DNA of 64,000 bases, from positions 117,231 through 181,230 of the forward strand of contig NZ_QTPO01000010.1 in the NCBI RefSeq assembly GCF_003853645.1, read 5' to 3'. The notes under the pieces are model-generated. The model saw only the letters and a list, made by a program, of their open reading frames with translations, was not told where the DNA came from and did no database searches. The translations under genes and the position numbers were made by a program. This stretch comes from Burkholderia sp. Bp9143 (GTDB lineage: Bacteria > Pseudomonadota > Gammaproteobacteria > Burkholderiales > Burkholderiaceae). Shown in pieces: positions 36,563 to 46,726 of the stretch (the stretch's first letter is position 1; the number at the start of each line of letters is the position of its first letter).

Positions 36563-36932
36563 CGCGCGACACCCGGCAACCGCGTGCATTGCATCAGTGC
36601 GCACCGGCGGCCGCCGCCACCGAGCGCCGCGTGAAAATTCGTGGCGGACCATCATGGCAGCGCTCGGATTGGTGTCCAACGGGAAACATACATTCGCCTT
36701 TGATGGCTATACCGTCGTCATTCGCGCTTCTCTAGCATGGAGGCATCTTTCTCCCGTAGACGAACCATCAATCGGGCCGTGCCGGAAGATTGCCGCATTC
36801 CTCATACGACAGTTCGCTCCACATCGTTTCTTGAAGACGCCATCTGCCCAGGCAGTGCAGCCCCGGTTGCAAGACGCTTCGACGAACGAATGACCGAGGG
36901 TCGGAGCGCGTCGTCGAACTCGAGCGTGCATC
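36563..36932. other. Intergenic region, no gene recognised
   Basis: 370 bp between the MocR gene and the Ohr-family gene. Short frames on both strands have no recognisable product. No hairpin with a T tract was seen after the MocR gene. Confidence 0.4.
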
Positions 36933-37433
36933 ATGGATGACAAGAAGCTGCAGGCCCCTCCGCTTTCCCTCCTCGACAGGTATCGGGGCCGGGATTTTCA
37001 GCCGCTCTATACAACGAGCGTCACCGTCACCGGCGGCGAGACAGGACACGGCCGTGCTTCAGGCGTGGTCCGCTCGGACGATGGAAATCTCGCGGTCGAT
37101 CTGCGCCTGCCCACCGAGTTCGGCGGGCCCGGCAACGGGACCAATCCGGAACAGTTGTTCGCGGCGGGCTTCGCCGCGTGCTTCCATGGTGCGCTGAACC
37201 TGCTCGAAAAACGCGCCGACCTGGAACTCACCGACACGGTCGTGGAGGTGCAGGTTTCGTTCGGCCGCGATCCCATGGACGGCGGCTATGCGTTGCTTGT
37301 CGATGTCCGGGTCCGGATGCCCGGTATCGATCGCGACATCGCGGAAGAGCTGGTTCGAACCGCGGAGCGCTTGTGTCCGTATGCCAAGATGGCCAGGCAA
37401 GGCACCGTCAATATCGTGACCGTCGTTGACTGA
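36933..37433 (+). CDS. OsmC/Ohr family organic hydroperoxide reductase, copy 1
   Basis: A 166-residue thiol peroxidase of the Ohr type, reducing organic hydroperoxides with lipoylated partners. The catalytic cysteines are Cys83 (AACFHGAL) and Cys148 (RLCPYAKMAR), and NPEQLF holds the helper Glu73. It carries an N-terminal extension of about 20 residues before the LYTT strand that begins most Ohr proteins. A paralogue of the same length at 56333 shares about two thirds of residues, including this extension. No OhrR repressor gene is adjacent. Confidence 0.9.
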   Translation: MDDKKLQAPPLSLLDRYRGRDFQPLYTTSVTVTGGETGHGRASGVVRSDDGNLAVDLRLPTEFGGPGNGTNPEQLFAAGFAACFHGALNLLEKRADLELTDTVVEVQVSFGRDPMDGGYALLVDVRVRMPGIDRDIAEELVRTAERLCPYAKMARQGTVNIVTVVD

Positions 37434-37549
37434 CTCACCGCCGGTCGCGCGGCGGTGGCGTCTCGTGCATCGATAGCGTTTGCTGTCGCTGCCACGTGCC
37501 TGACCGCCCCCGCCGCGCATCGCGCGACACGTGCGGGGGCGCCGGCAGG

Positions 37550-38758
37550 TCAGTCGGAGGAGACCTGCGGCTTGCCTGCCGCCAACGCCTCGGCGCGATT
37601 CGGCGCCGGCGGATAGATCCACTGCGTGTTGATCATCTGCTTGCGCGCCTTTCCTTCGGCATGCGTCAGTTTGATCTGACGGTCCCAGCCTTCCGAGTAA
37701 ACAGCACCCCATTCGCCCAGGTCGACGCAGGTTGCATAGAACGGCTGCGTGTATTCCAGCGTCGGCACACCAATCAAGTCCGCGGCGACGTTGTGCCCGC
37801 CGAATTGCCCCATCACGATCGCGTGCTGGCACGACATCAAGGCATAGTTCCCGTCATGGTCGCTCCGCGCGCGTGCCACATCGCCCGCCACGAACACATG
37901 CGGTGCTTCGGCGACACGAAGATCAGGCGTGACCTCGACACGTCCGAGCGGGTCGAGATGCGAGGAGACTTGCGCCGTCAGCGGGCTGGCATGCATACCG
38001 CCTGCCCAGATCACGGTCATGGCTTCGATATGCGTGCCCGACGCGGTGCGAACGCCGTCCGCCCCCACCGACACGACGCGCGATCCGAGTACGGCCTCGA
38101 CGCCCAGCGCGTCGAAGGCTTCAGCGACGTAAGGCCGAGGATTGGGGCCGAGATCGGGGCCGATCTCGCCCTGCGCACCGATCACGACAACGCGAATCGC
38201 CGCGTCCGGGCCGAACCGCTCGCGCAATCGCCTCGGCAATTCGGTGGCGACCTCGATACCCGTAAAGCCGCAGCCGACGACCGCGACGGTATTGCGTGCC
38301 GGCGAATCCGGAAGTTTGGCCAGCGCCGCGAAGTGCGCATCGAGCGCCACCGCGTCCTCGATACGATCGACCGAGAACGCGTGATCAGCCAGCCCCGGCA
38401 CCGGCGGCCGGCTCAATTTGCTGCCGCTGGTCAACAACAGCCTGTCGTACGAGAGCAAGCGCTTTTGGCCGCTGGCGCAAGCCACACTGACCGTCTTCTC
38501 GTCGACTGCAATCTCTTCGACGCTGCCCTCGAGAAATTTCACGCCGACGGCGTCGAGCAGCGGCAGCAGCGGCGCGGCCATTTGCTGCGGCTCGCTTTCG
38601 TACAGCCGCGGCCGGATCTGCAATTCCGGTTTCGGCGAGATCAACGTGATTTCAACGTCGCCGCTCGTCACACCGGCACCATCCAGCACGCGAGCCGCGC
38701 CTAGTGCGCCCCACACGCCGGCGAAGCCGGCACCCACTATCAGGATTTTCTGCGACAT
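37550..38758 (-). CDS. NAD(P)/FAD-dependent oxidoreductase, type II NADH dehydrogenase-like
   Basis: A 402-residue two-dinucleotide-binding flavoprotein. FAD motif GAGFAGVWGALG lies near residue 9, the NAD motif VVGCGFTGIEVATEL near 163, and the second FAD segment HVFVAGDVARA near 291. No redox-active CxxxxC pair is seen in the FAD domain, which separates it from thioredoxin/glutathione reductases and fits NDH-2 or related quinone reductases. The ATG at 38758 (MSQKILIVGAG) is preferred to an earlier frame start. It is a single gene with no evident operon. Confidence 0.87.
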   Translation of the reverse strand: MSQKILIVGAGFAGVWGALGAARVLDGAGVTSGDVEITLISPKPELQIRPRLYESEPQQMAAPLLPLLDAVGVKFLEGSVEEIAVDEKTVSVACASGQKRLLSYDRLLLTSGSKLSRPPVPGLADHAFSVDRIEDAVALDAHFAALAKLPDSPARNTVAVVGCGFTGIEVATELPRRLRERFGPDAAIRVVVIGAQGEIGPDLGPNPRPYVAEAFDALGVEAVLGSRVVSVGADGVRTASGTHIEAMTVIWAGGMHASPLTAQVSSHLDPLGRVEVTPDLRVAEAPHVFVAGDVARARSDHDGNYALMSCQHAIVMGQFGGHNVAADLIGVPTLEYTQPFYATCVDLGEWGAVYSEGWDRQIKLTHAEGKARKQMINTQWIYPPAPNRAEALAAGKPQVSSD

Positions 38759-39027
38759 GATGATTGCCCTCGGTTGGTGAATTGCGATGTCGACGGATGC
38801 CAGCTGCAAGTCGAACAGGCAAAAGGAAAACGTCGTCGTGCGAAGTCATCGTAGGTCGACGCGGCATTGCGCAGTAGATCCTCAAGCGTGCTCACGATGT
38901 TGCCTCTTGCGCACCAATCGACCCCATCCCGGCCGAATCGATCGCAGGCATGATGCGTGACGAAAGATCGCGCGCGACCAACGCGCGCTATTCGTCACCC
39001 ACCTGAGTCATCGACGAGGCAAATAAA

Positions 39028-40029
39028 ATGCATCTCGGCAAATCGTACAAACTGTCGGAATTTCTGATCTGGACTCGCTGGAAGATTTACGAGCTTCTGA
39101 TTTTCGGTTCCGTGCCGGTCGTTCTGTATCAATTCTTTTCCGTCACATGGCTGTCGATACCCCTGACGATCGTGGCGCTCCTCGGAACCGCGACGTCTTT
39201 TATCGTTGGTTTCAAGAACGTCCAGACGTACAACCGGTCAATGGATGCGCTGGACATATGGACCGACATCCAGAGCAAAAGCCGTCGCTGGGGGCAATTC
39301 ACGCGCGACTTCGTGACGGACGAAGAGGTTGCCCGAAAGCTGGTCTATCGACACCTCGCCTGGCTGACCGCGCTGCGATACGACCTGCGCCGCCCGCGTG
39401 TCTGGGAAAGCACGGACAAGCGCCACAACGCGGAGTATCGTCGCTTCTATCGCGTGCCGGAATGGGAAAAGGACATCAAGGAAATACTGCCCAAATACTT
39501 GTCTCCTTCTGAAGCGGAACAGGCGCTCGCCTGCGCTTCCATCACGACATTCGTGCTGGGCCTGCAAGGCACTTCGCTAAAAGCGCTTCACCTGGCCGGC
39601 CATCTGAATTCGAATTTCCATATGGAACTTCAGAAAACCATTGGAGACTTCATTGATCTCCAGTCGCGATCCGAACGTTTCAAGAATTTCCCCTATCCGC
39701 GTCAGTACGCGACTGTCAGCGCCCTGTTCGTCCGGTTTTTTTGCCTGTCGCTTCCGTTCGGTCTTCTGAGCGAATTCAACCGCTTGAACGATAGCGTGAG
39801 CGGCTTCATGCACGGCAACATGGTCTGGCTGGTGGTGCCCTGCAGTGTCGCGGTGTCGTGGATGTACACGTCGCTCGATCAAGTTGGCGAAAGCACGGAG
39901 AATCCGTTCGAAGGCGGCGCGAACGATGTTCCCATTTCGACGCTGTGCGGCACGATCGAGCGAGATCTGAAAGCGATGCTCGGAGAACACGCAGCCGGTT
40001 CGTCGAGCCACGCCGTCATTGCGCTATAG
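39028..40029 (+). CDS. Bestrophin-like membrane protein
   Basis: A 333-residue bestrophin/UPF0187 (YneE) family protein, forming anion or cation channels in the inner membrane. Two N-terminal helices (about 20-65) and two C-terminal ones (about 225-290) are seen. Family marks include FLIWTRWKIYELLIF, GFKNVQTYNRSMDA, then PFGLLSEF near residue 251 and ENPFEGGANDVPI near 300. It is monocistronic. The ATG at 39028 is consistent with the family start. Confidence 0.88.
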   Translation: MHLGKSYKLSEFLIWTRWKIYELLIFGSVPVVLYQFFSVTWLSIPLTIVALLGTATSFIVGFKNVQTYNRSMDALDIWTDIQSKSRRWGQFTRDFVTDEEVARKLVYRHLAWLTALRYDLRRPRVWESTDKRHNAEYRRFYRVPEWEKDIKEILPKYLSPSEAEQALACASITTFVLGLQGTSLKALHLAGHLNSNFHMELQKTIGDFIDLQSRSERFKNFPYPRQYATVSALFVRFFCLSLPFGLLSEFNRLNDSVSGFMHGNMVWLVVPCSVAVSWMYTSLDQVGESTENPFEGGANDVPISTLCGTIERDLKAMLGEHAAGSSSHAVIAL

Positions 40030-40365
40030 CGAAACGACCGATGTCGTCTTTCGAGCGGCGCGCCGGATCGCCGCCCCTCGATCATTGCTTCCCACACCTC
40101 CCGTCGTCGATTGTTGTCGCCAGGACAACATGGTGAGGTCGTTTGCGACGCTACTGCCGCAAGGCCGCATCGCCTACGCTTGGCGCTGACGGTGGCCGCA
40201 AATGCTGCCTGATGCATCCGGGTAACCAACACGGCACCGCAAGAGCAACGTGCGACCGCGCGCGGCAAGTCCGCGTCGCGCTGCGTCCTCGCACGTCATT
40301 GGCCGTGCCAGCCGAGGCTGGCGCGATGGGTGTGACACAGCACGTCTATAACCGAGGAACGATCC
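40030..40365. other. Intergenic region before the acetoacetate decarboxylase unit
   Basis: 336 bp with no recognisable gene, terminator or clear operator. It presumably contains the promoter of the 40366-44256 unit. Confidence 0.4.
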
Positions 40366-41145
40366 GTGAAAGAAGAAGATATCCGCGACAACGCATTTGC
40401 GATGCCCGTGCATAACCCGGCGTATCCGCGTCCGCCCTTCCGCTTCATCAATCGGGAGTACTTCATCATTTCGTACGAGACGGACATGGACGCCCTTCGT
40501 GCCGTCGTTCCGGAGCCGCTGAAGGTCGACCAACCCGTCGTCCATTACGAATTCATTCGCATGCCCGATTCGTCCGGGTTCGGCGACTACACGGAGAGCG
40601 GTCAGGTGATCTCCGTGCTCGACGAGGACGGCAATCGAGCCAATTTCACGCACGCGATGTACCTCGACGACGAAGGCCCGATCGCGGCCGGACGCGAAAT
40701 CTGGGGATTCCCCAAGAAACTCGCGTCGCCGAAGCTCTGCGTCGATGGCAAGGACACGCTGCTCGGCACGCTCGACTATGGCACGCAGCGCATCGCCACC
40801 GGAACGATGGGTTACAAGTATCGCGCCCTCGACACGGCGGCCGAGCGCCGCAAGCTCGCCGACACGCCCAACTACCTGCTCAAGGTCATTCCGCACGTCG
40901 ACGGTTCGGCTCGCATCTGCGAACTGGTGCGTTTCTTCCTGCGCGACGTCGACGTGCTCGGTGCATGGGAGGGGCCTGCCGCGCTCGAACTGCATCCGCA
41001 TGCACTCGCATCGGTCGCCGATCTGCCGGTTCGCCGCGTGATCGGCGCACGCCACGTCATTGCAAACCTCACGCTCGATATCGGCGAAGTGGCCTATGAC
41101 TATCTCGCCCCTGCCGAGTCGCTGAAACTCGCAGTCAACCAATAA
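40366..41145 (+). CDS. adc: Acetoacetate decarboxylase
   Basis: A 259-residue enzyme decarboxylating acetoacetate to acetone through a Schiff base. The lysine pair Lys117-Lys118 in [12 protein letters not shown] and the DYTESGQV glutamate near residue 77 are the hallmark catalytic residues. It starts with GTG at 40366. It is followed 15 bp later by 3-hydroxybutyrate dehydrogenase and then a patatin-like lipase, a ketone-body/PHB-linked arrangement: dehydrogenase makes acetoacetate, this enzyme removes it. Confidence 0.93.
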   Translation: MKEEDIRDNAFAMPVHNPAYPRPPFRFINREYFIISYETDMDALRAVVPEPLKVDQPVVHYEFIRMPDSSGFGDYTESGQVISVLDEDGNRANFTHAMYLDDEGPIAAGREIWGFPKKLASPKLCVDGKDTLLGTLDYGTQRIATGTMGYKYRALDTAAERRKLADTPNYLLKVIPHVDGSARICELVRFFLRDVDVLGAWEGPAALELHPHALASVADLPVRRVIGARHVIANLTLDIGEVAYDYLAPAESLKLAVNQ

Positions 41146-41160
41146 GCTCCCGGAGGACGT

Positions 41161-41943
41161 ATGGCACTGAATGACAAGATCGCGCTCGTGACGGGCGCGG
41201 CAAGCGGTATCGGCGCGGTGTGCGCGCGCAAGCTCGCGATGGACGGCGCGACCGTCGTGATCGCTGACCTGAATCTCGAGGCTGCGCGAAAGGTTGCCGA
41301 CGACATCGTCGGCAACGGCGGGAAGGCGTTGGCGATCGCCATGGACGTCACCAGCGAGGAAGCCGTCGACGCGGGGCTGGCCGAAACGGTAAGCCGGTTG
41401 GGCGGAATCGACGTGCTCGTGTCGAACGCAGGCATCCAGATCGTCAACCGGATCGAGGATTACGCATTTTCGGACTGGAAGAAGATGCTGGCCATCCACC
41501 TCGACGGTGCGTTTCTGACGACCCGGGCCGCCATCAGGCATATGTACGCGTCGAACAAGGGTGGCACGGTGATCTACATGGGCTCGGTGCATTCGCACGA
41601 GGCCTCGCCGCTCAAATCCGCCTATGTGACCGCGAAACACGGGTTGCTCGGTCTCGCGCGGGTCGTCGCGAAAGAAGGTGGGCCGCGTGGCGTGCGTGCC
41701 AACGTCGTGTGCCCCGGTTTCGTCAGAACGCCGCTGGTCGACAAGCAGATCCCCGAGCAAGCGAAGGTCCTCGGCATCTCCGAACAACAGGTCGTCAGGG
41801 ACGTCATGTTGAAAGAGACGGTCGACGGCGAATTCACGTCGCTGGCCGATGTCGCGAACACGGTTGCCTTCCTGGCCGGCTTCGAATCGAACGCGCTCAC
41901 CGGGCAATCGATCGTCGTCAGCCACGGCTGGTTCATGCAGTAA
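41161..41943 (+). CDS. bdhA: 3-hydroxybutyrate dehydrogenase
   Basis: A 260-residue SDR oxidising D-3-hydroxybutyrate to acetoacetate with NAD. The nucleotide motif TGAASGIG (near residue 11), the NAG motif (VSNAGIQ), and the catalytic Ser...YxxxK in [20 protein letters not shown] are present; the last segment is characteristic of HBDH. CGGAGG lies upstream of the ATG. It connects polyhydroxybutyrate breakdown to the acetoacetate decarboxylase and is separated from the next gene by 10 bp. Confidence 0.93.
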   Translation: MALNDKIALVTGAASGIGAVCARKLAMDGATVVIADLNLEAARKVADDIVGNGGKALAIAMDVTSEEAVDAGLAETVSRLGGIDVLVSNAGIQIVNRIEDYAFSDWKKMLAIHLDGAFLTTRAAIRHMYASNKGGTVIYMGSVHSHEASPLKSAYVTAKHGLLGLARVVAKEGGPRGVRANVVCPGFVRTPLVDKQIPEQAKVLGISEQQVVRDVMLKETVDGEFTSLADVANTVAFLAGFESNALTGQSIVVSHGWFMQ

Positions 41944-41953
41944 GGAGAACGCC

Positions 41954-43225
41954 ATGTATTCGAGCCAGCGTAACAAGCTGAAGCAGCCCCATCACATCAA
42001 GCTTCCCGCCTATGACGAAATCGGGCTCGTGCTGCAGGGCGGCGGCGCCCTCGGCTCATACCAGGCCGGCGTATACGAGGGCATGGCCGAGGTCGGCGTG
42101 GAACCGACGCGCATCGCCGGAGTATCGATCGGTGCGCTGAACACGGCGATCATCGCCGGCAATGCGCCCACGGATCGAACGGAAGCACTGCGCGGCTTCT
42201 GGAACACCATCAGTCAGCCGACCGATCCGCTCTCGCACTTCGGCAATTACATGTCGGCGTGGTCCGGGCTGGAAGAAATGGGACGCAGGTGGTCGAGCGC
42301 ATGGGCCGCAACGCGCACGTTGATGGAAGGCCAGGACGGCTTTTTCTCCCCGCGCACGCATGCGCCTTTCGCCGGGTTCGGCAGGAAGCGCCCCGACCAG
42401 GTCAGCTATTACGACACCTCGGCGTTGCGTGAGACGCTGTTGCGGTACGCAGACTTCGATCGCATCAATGATGGAAACATTCGCGTATCCGTCGGCGCGG
42501 TCAATGTGCGAACGGGCAATCTCGTCTATTTCGACAATTCGACAATGCGTCTCGCGCCGGAGCATTTCATCGCCTCCGGCGCGCTGCCGCCGGGCTTTCC
42601 GGCCGTCGAGATCGACGGCGAGTTCTACTGGGACGGCGGACTGGTGTCCAACACGCCGCTGACCGAGATCATCAGGGAAAGCCAGCACAAGGACACGCTC
42701 GTTTTCCAGATCGATCTGTGGAGTTCGCGCGGCAAGTTGCCGAGCGATTTCCTCGATGTCAGCGAGCGCACCAAGGACATTCAGTATTCAAGCCGCACGC
42801 GCGCCATCACCGCGTTCATGTCGCAGAACCAGAAGCATGCGCAGATGATCAAGGCGCTGCTCGAACACATTCCCGAACACGTGCGGCTTGCGCACCCGTT
42901 GTTGCGGGAGGCGCAGAAGACGGCCGATGGCAGTGCGGTGAACGTCGTGCACCTGATCTACAAGAACAAGTCGTTCGAGGGGCACTACAAGGACTATGAG
43001 TTCAGCAAGGACACCATGCGCGAGCATTGGGCGAGCGGCCTCGAGGACATTCGGCGATCGTTCGGACACCCGAGCTGGTTCGATATCCCGAGCCGCGAAA
43101 TCGGCTTCGTCACGCGGGACGTTCACCGCTATCGGCAGGACGTCGACGAAGCGGAAGGCCGGGGCACGGACGCGTTGCCGGCAGCGAAACACGTGCCGGA
43201 GAAGGTGTTGTCCGTCGCCAGGTGA
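41954..43225 (+). CDS. Patatin-like phospholipase (DUF3734 family)
   Basis: A 423-residue patatin-fold serine hydrolase. The oxyanion loop QGGGALGSYQAGVYEG lies near residue 31, the nucleophile elbow is GVSIG (near 61), and the catalytic Asp is in DGG (near 231; YWDGGLVSN). A C-terminal DUF3734 extension follows. AAGGAG precedes the ATG at 41954. Co-transcription with adc and bdhA suggests a role with PHB granules, as a depolymerase or granule-associated lipase; this is inferred from context. Confidence 0.9.
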   Translation: MYSSQRNKLKQPHHIKLPAYDEIGLVLQGGGALGSYQAGVYEGMAEVGVEPTRIAGVSIGALNTAIIAGNAPTDRTEALRGFWNTISQPTDPLSHFGNYMSAWSGLEEMGRRWSSAWAATRTLMEGQDGFFSPRTHAPFAGFGRKRPDQVSYYDTSALRETLLRYADFDRINDGNIRVSVGAVNVRTGNLVYFDNSTMRLAPEHFIASGALPPGFPAVEIDGEFYWDGGLVSNTPLTEIIRESQHKDTLVFQIDLWSSRGKLPSDFLDVSERTKDIQYSSRTRAITAFMSQNQKHAQMIKALLEHIPEHVRLAHPLLREAQKTADGSAVNVVHLIYKNKSFEGHYKDYEFSKDTMREHWASGLEDIRRSFGHPSWFDIPSREIGFVTRDVHRYRQDVDEAEGRGTDALPAAKHVPEKVLSVAR

Positions 43226-43278
43226 AGCGTGGCGACGCCCTCCGTGAACAGGAAAGTGCGAGCCTCAAGGAGAGCATC

Positions 43279-44256
43279 ATGATGTCGCATGAAATGATTG
43301 CGCGGTACGGCACGTTGGTCGTATTCCTGAATGTGCTCGGGTCTTCGCTCGGCCTGCCTCTGCCCGCGATACCGACGTTGATCACGGTCGGGGCTGGCAT
43401 TGCGCTCGTCACGCATGTTGCGTCGTCGACGTTGCTGCATTTCTCGACGATACTGGGCGCCGCCGTGATCGGCGGCTTTCTCGGCGACCTGGTCTGGTTT
43501 CAGGGCGGCAAGCGGTACGGCAAGCGCACGCTTCATACCGTCTGCAAGCTGTCGCAGTCGCGCGAAGCGTGCGTCAGGACGACCGAGCGCTTTTTCGGGC
43601 GCTGGGGCGTTCGCGTGCTCATCGTTGCGCGGTTCGTTCCCGGCCTGTCGCTCGTTGCCGTTCCGCTATGCGGTGCGATGGCCGTCAGGTTGCGCTCGTT
43701 CGTGTTGCACGATTGTGCGGGCATCGCACTGTGGGCGTCGATCGGACTGGCGATCGGCACGCTATTCGCTTCGCAGATCGACGTGATCTTCGCGTTTGTC
43801 GCCCGTCTTGGCTGGCGTGCGCTCATCTTCGTCGGCATGGTTCCGGTGCTGTATGTCCTGTACCGCTACTGCCGCAGACTCATGTTGGCCAACGCGCTCG
43901 GCAAGGCACGGATCAGCGCTGGCGAATTGCATGCATTGCTCGCGAACAATCCGCGGCCGGTCGTGATCGATATTCGCTCCGCCGAGCGAAGGACGCTCGA
44001 TCCATTCGTCATTCCGGGCGCGGTGATCGCAGATGAACGAAAGACCCGGCAGATCATGGCGCGCCATGGAACGAACCGGACACTCGTCATCTATTGTGCG
44101 TGCCCGAACGAAGTGTCCGCGGTGTCGGTGGCCAGGCAATTGCGGCTGTCAGGCATCAAGCTGGCGTTGCCGCTCGCAGGCGGCATCGATGCATGGCGCG
44201 CCGCGGGCTTCGACGTCGAGCCGATGATCGCGATGAGCGATGCGGCGGTTGGTTGA
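43279..44256 (+). CDS. DedA (SNARE-associated) membrane protein fused to a rhodanese domain
   Basis: A 325-residue fusion. The N-terminal DedA domain (about residues 10-205) has hydrophobic helices and the signature GGFLGDLVWFQGGKRYGKRT with FFGRWGVRVLIVARFVPGLS. The C-terminal rhodanese domain (about 215-320) starts NPRPVVIDIRSAERR and has its active-site cysteine in LVIYCACPNEVSA. AAGGAG is well placed for the ATG at 43279. It follows the patatin gene by 53 bp and probably ends the unit that starts at 40366. The role of the fusion is not known; sulfur or redox chemistry at the membrane is possible. Confidence 0.9.
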   Translation: MMSHEMIARYGTLVVFLNVLGSSLGLPLPAIPTLITVGAGIALVTHVASSTLLHFSTILGAAVIGGFLGDLVWFQGGKRYGKRTLHTVCKLSQSREACVRTTERFFGRWGVRVLIVARFVPGLSLVAVPLCGAMAVRLRSFVLHDCAGIALWASIGLAIGTLFASQIDVIFAFVARLGWRALIFVGMVPVLYVLYRYCRRLMLANALGKARISAGELHALLANNPRPVVIDIRSAERRTLDPFVIPGAVIADERKTRQIMARHGTNRTLVIYCACPNEVSAVSVARQLRLSGIKLALPLAGGIDAWRAAGFDVEPMIAMSDAAVG

Positions 44257-44450
44257 CATGTGTCTGGATCTGATCTCTCGGTCAGTATCAGATCAGGATT
44301 GAGATTGCTTGGATGTCGTCTCATCAAGGGCGGTGATCGACCCCTTGCGGCCCTTCGCACCGTCGTGTACCAAACGACGACCTCTAGGCTACGACGGCCA
44401 TTCACGCGGACAGCGGCGCTGCGAAGGCCGCGGGGTCCTCAATCGCTCAC

Positions 44451-45320
44451 TCAAACGCTCGCTAGCGCCTCGATGGTCACATCCAGAAGGGCGCGCAGTC
44501 GCGCGACGCGGCGCAGATCACGGTGGTAGCCAAGCCAGACATCGCGTCCCGGCGGCGCTTCGCCCAGATCGATCCGACTAAGTCCCGGCGTCGCATCGCC
44601 AAGCGGGCAAGGCAGCACGGCGAAGCCACCTCCTTCAGCACACATGCGCGCCTGGACGCCACGATTGTTGCTGCCGAACATGATCTTCGCCTTGGGCAGC
44701 ATTCGCTTGACCCACTCGACGTCGGGCAGCGAGCCGAACGCGCTGTCCATGCTGATCAGCCTGATGCCGTCCCCCTGCCCGCACGGCGGCGGGACCAGAT
44801 CGACATGTCCATACAACGCGTAGTCAAGGTGCATTAATTTGCGCTGGATGACGTCAGGTTCGTCAAAGGGCGTGATGCGGAACGCCAGATCCGCTTCGCG
44901 CCGCGCGAGGTTGTAGAGGCGCGAATCCGTGACAAGCTCCAGCGAGATACCCGGGTGATTCGCCAGAAAGCGCGCGAACACCGGCGTGAGTACGTGGATG
45001 CCGAACCAGTCCGACGACGAGACACGCAGCAGACCGGTCAGCTGCGTCTCTTTGCCCGTCAGGGCGCGCGTGAAGCCAAGCGCTTCCTCCTCCATTCTCT
45101 CGGCATGGGCCAACACGGCCGCGCCGTCATCCGTCAGGACGAAACCATCGCTGGTGCGCTGAAACAGCGTGTGTCCAAGGGCTTCCTCGAGCGCGCGCAA
45201 CCTGCGGCCCATGGTTGGCTGGGTTAGCCCAACGCGCTTCGCAGCCGCCCCCAGCGTGCCGCTGCGGGCAATCGCCAAAAAAATCCGGACATCGCTCCAT
45301 TCCAACCCCGAATCATTCAT
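44451..45320 (-). CDS. LysR family transcriptional regulator
   Basis: A 289-residue LysR protein. The HTH lies near residues 8-65 (DVRIFLAIARSGTLGAAAKR, GLTQPTMGRRLRALEEAL), followed by the effector domain. It diverges from the quinone oxidoreductase gene with 100 bp between. That AT-richer spacer holds short inverted repeats (ATGT-N6-ACAT around 45342), so it probably controls that gene and itself. Confidence 0.9.
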   Translation of the reverse strand: MNDSGLEWSDVRIFLAIARSGTLGAAAKRVGLTQPTMGRRLRALEEALGHTLFQRTSDGFVLTDDGAAVLAHAERMEEEALGFTRALTGKETQLTGLLRVSSSDWFGIHVLTPVFARFLANHPGISLELVTDSRLYNLARREADLAFRITPFDEPDVIQRKLMHLDYALYGHVDLVPPPCGQGDGIRLISMDSAFGSLPDVEWVKRMLPKAKIMFGSNNRGVQARMCAEGGGFAVLPCPLGDATPGLSRIDLGEAPPGRDVWLGYHRDLRRVARLRALLDVTIEALASV

Positions 45321-45420
45321 TTTTGTTTGGCTACCGTTAAAAGATGTTTATTTACATGCCTTATCGCATGACCCATTATGAACCCGTCAACGTGTTGGTT
45401 CCACCGAAAAGGAAATGATC

Positions 45421-46407
45421 ATGAACATGCAGGCGCTCGTCCTCAATCGCTACAACGGCCCGCTCGAATTGACTGAAATCTCGATGCCTCAGCCTGCGCA
45501 TGGCCAGGTACGGGTGCGTATTGCGGCAAGCGGCCTCAATCCGCTCGACACCAAGATACGCGCCGGCAGCGCAGCGCACGCAAAGCATCCGCTGCCGCTG
45601 GTGTTGGGCATCGATATGGCTGGCGTAGTCGATGCCGTTGGCCCCGGCGTCACCGCGTTCAAAGTCGGCGACGAGGTGTACGGGATGACGGGCGGCGTCG
45701 GCGGGATTCAAGGCTCGCTGGCCCAGTACGCGGCAGTCGACGCCGACTTGCTCGCGATCAAGCCAGCCAACCTCTCGATGCGAGAAGCCGCGGCACTGCC
45801 CCTCGCATTTATCACGTCGTATTCCGGCATCGTCGACCGGGCGCATTTGCAGGCCGAGCAAACCGTGCTGGTTCAGGGAGGCGCAGGCGGCGTCGGACAT
45901 GTCTCGGTACAATTGGCGCGCGCGCTCGGCGCCCAGGTCTTCGCAACCGCGAGTTCGCGCGACCACGATCTCGTCGCACGCCTGGGCGCTACGCCAATCG
46001 ACTATCGGGCGCAGTCCGTCGACCAATACGTCGAATCATTGACGCAGGGCGCAGGCTTTGACCTGGTGGTAGACAACGTTGGGGGCCCAACACTCGATGC
46101 TTCGTTTGCCGCCGTCAAGCATTTTGGTCATGTGGTCAGCGCGCTGGGTTGGGGTACGCATGCGCTCGCTCCGCTGTCGTTTCGCGAAGCGACATATTCA
46201 GGCGTGTTCACCCTTTATCCGCTCCTGACGGGCAAGCATCGCGCGCACCACGGAGAGATGCTGCGCGAAGCCACACGGCTGACGGAAGCCGGCAAGCTCA
46301 CGCCGAATCTCGATCCTCGCCGGTTCGATCTGGGGTCCGCGGAACTCGCCTATGACGCGATAACGGACGCCACCGCACGCGGAAAAATCGTAGTGGACAT
46401 CACGTGA
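45421..46407 (+). CDS. Zinc-free MDR superfamily NADP-dependent oxidoreductase (quinone oxidoreductase-like)
   Basis: A 328-residue medium-chain dehydrogenase/reductase. The GroES-like N-terminal domain has GLNPLDTKIRAG and LVLGIDMAGVVDAVG. The nucleotide-binding domain has VQGGAGGVGHVSVQLARALGA, split here as the GGAGGVG motif near residue 155. No structural zinc cysteine cluster is visible, as in quinone oxidoreductases. The ATG at 45421 is chosen because AAAGGAA is then eight bases away. It is divergent from the LysR gene. The substrate is unknown. Confidence 0.88.
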   Translation: MNMQALVLNRYNGPLELTEISMPQPAHGQVRVRIAASGLNPLDTKIRAGSAAHAKHPLPLVLGIDMAGVVDAVGPGVTAFKVGDEVYGMTGGVGGIQGSLAQYAAVDADLLAIKPANLSMREAAALPLAFITSYSGIVDRAHLQAEQTVLVQGGAGGVGHVSVQLARALGAQVFATASSRDHDLVARLGATPIDYRAQSVDQYVESLTQGAGFDLVVDNVGGPTLDASFAAVKHFGHVVSALGWGTHALAPLSFREATYSGVFTLYPLLTGKHRAHHGEMLREATRLTEAGKLTPNLDPRRFDLGSAELAYDAITDATARGKIVVDIT

Positions 46408-46726
46408 GATGCACCTTGACGAAGGAGCCTTGCTCGCTGCCGATGCCCGACTGCATGAAGTTTCCGACGAGTGCGGGCGGCCTTCGATCTGTGCAGTACA
46501 AAAGAGCCGCTATCCGATTGAACTTGACGTTCGAGTGTCCATGTCAGCGCTCAAGCGGATGGCTATAACTGGCCGAACTCGGCCGGCCACCGCCCAGCGA
46601 CGCGCGACCGGCGAGATCGACCCGAAGCGAACGGTCGAGGCACTCGATACCGGACTACGAATCCACCGCGGTGCGTCTCACGCAAGACACATGTCTGTCG
46701 TTCGACCACGGAATCCCTCGCGAGCA
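46408..46726. other. Intergenic region, no gene recognised
   Basis: 319 bp between the oxidoreductase gene and the convergent IclR gene. An open frame runs through it into the antisense of the IclR gene but has no recognisable domain. Confidence 0.4.
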
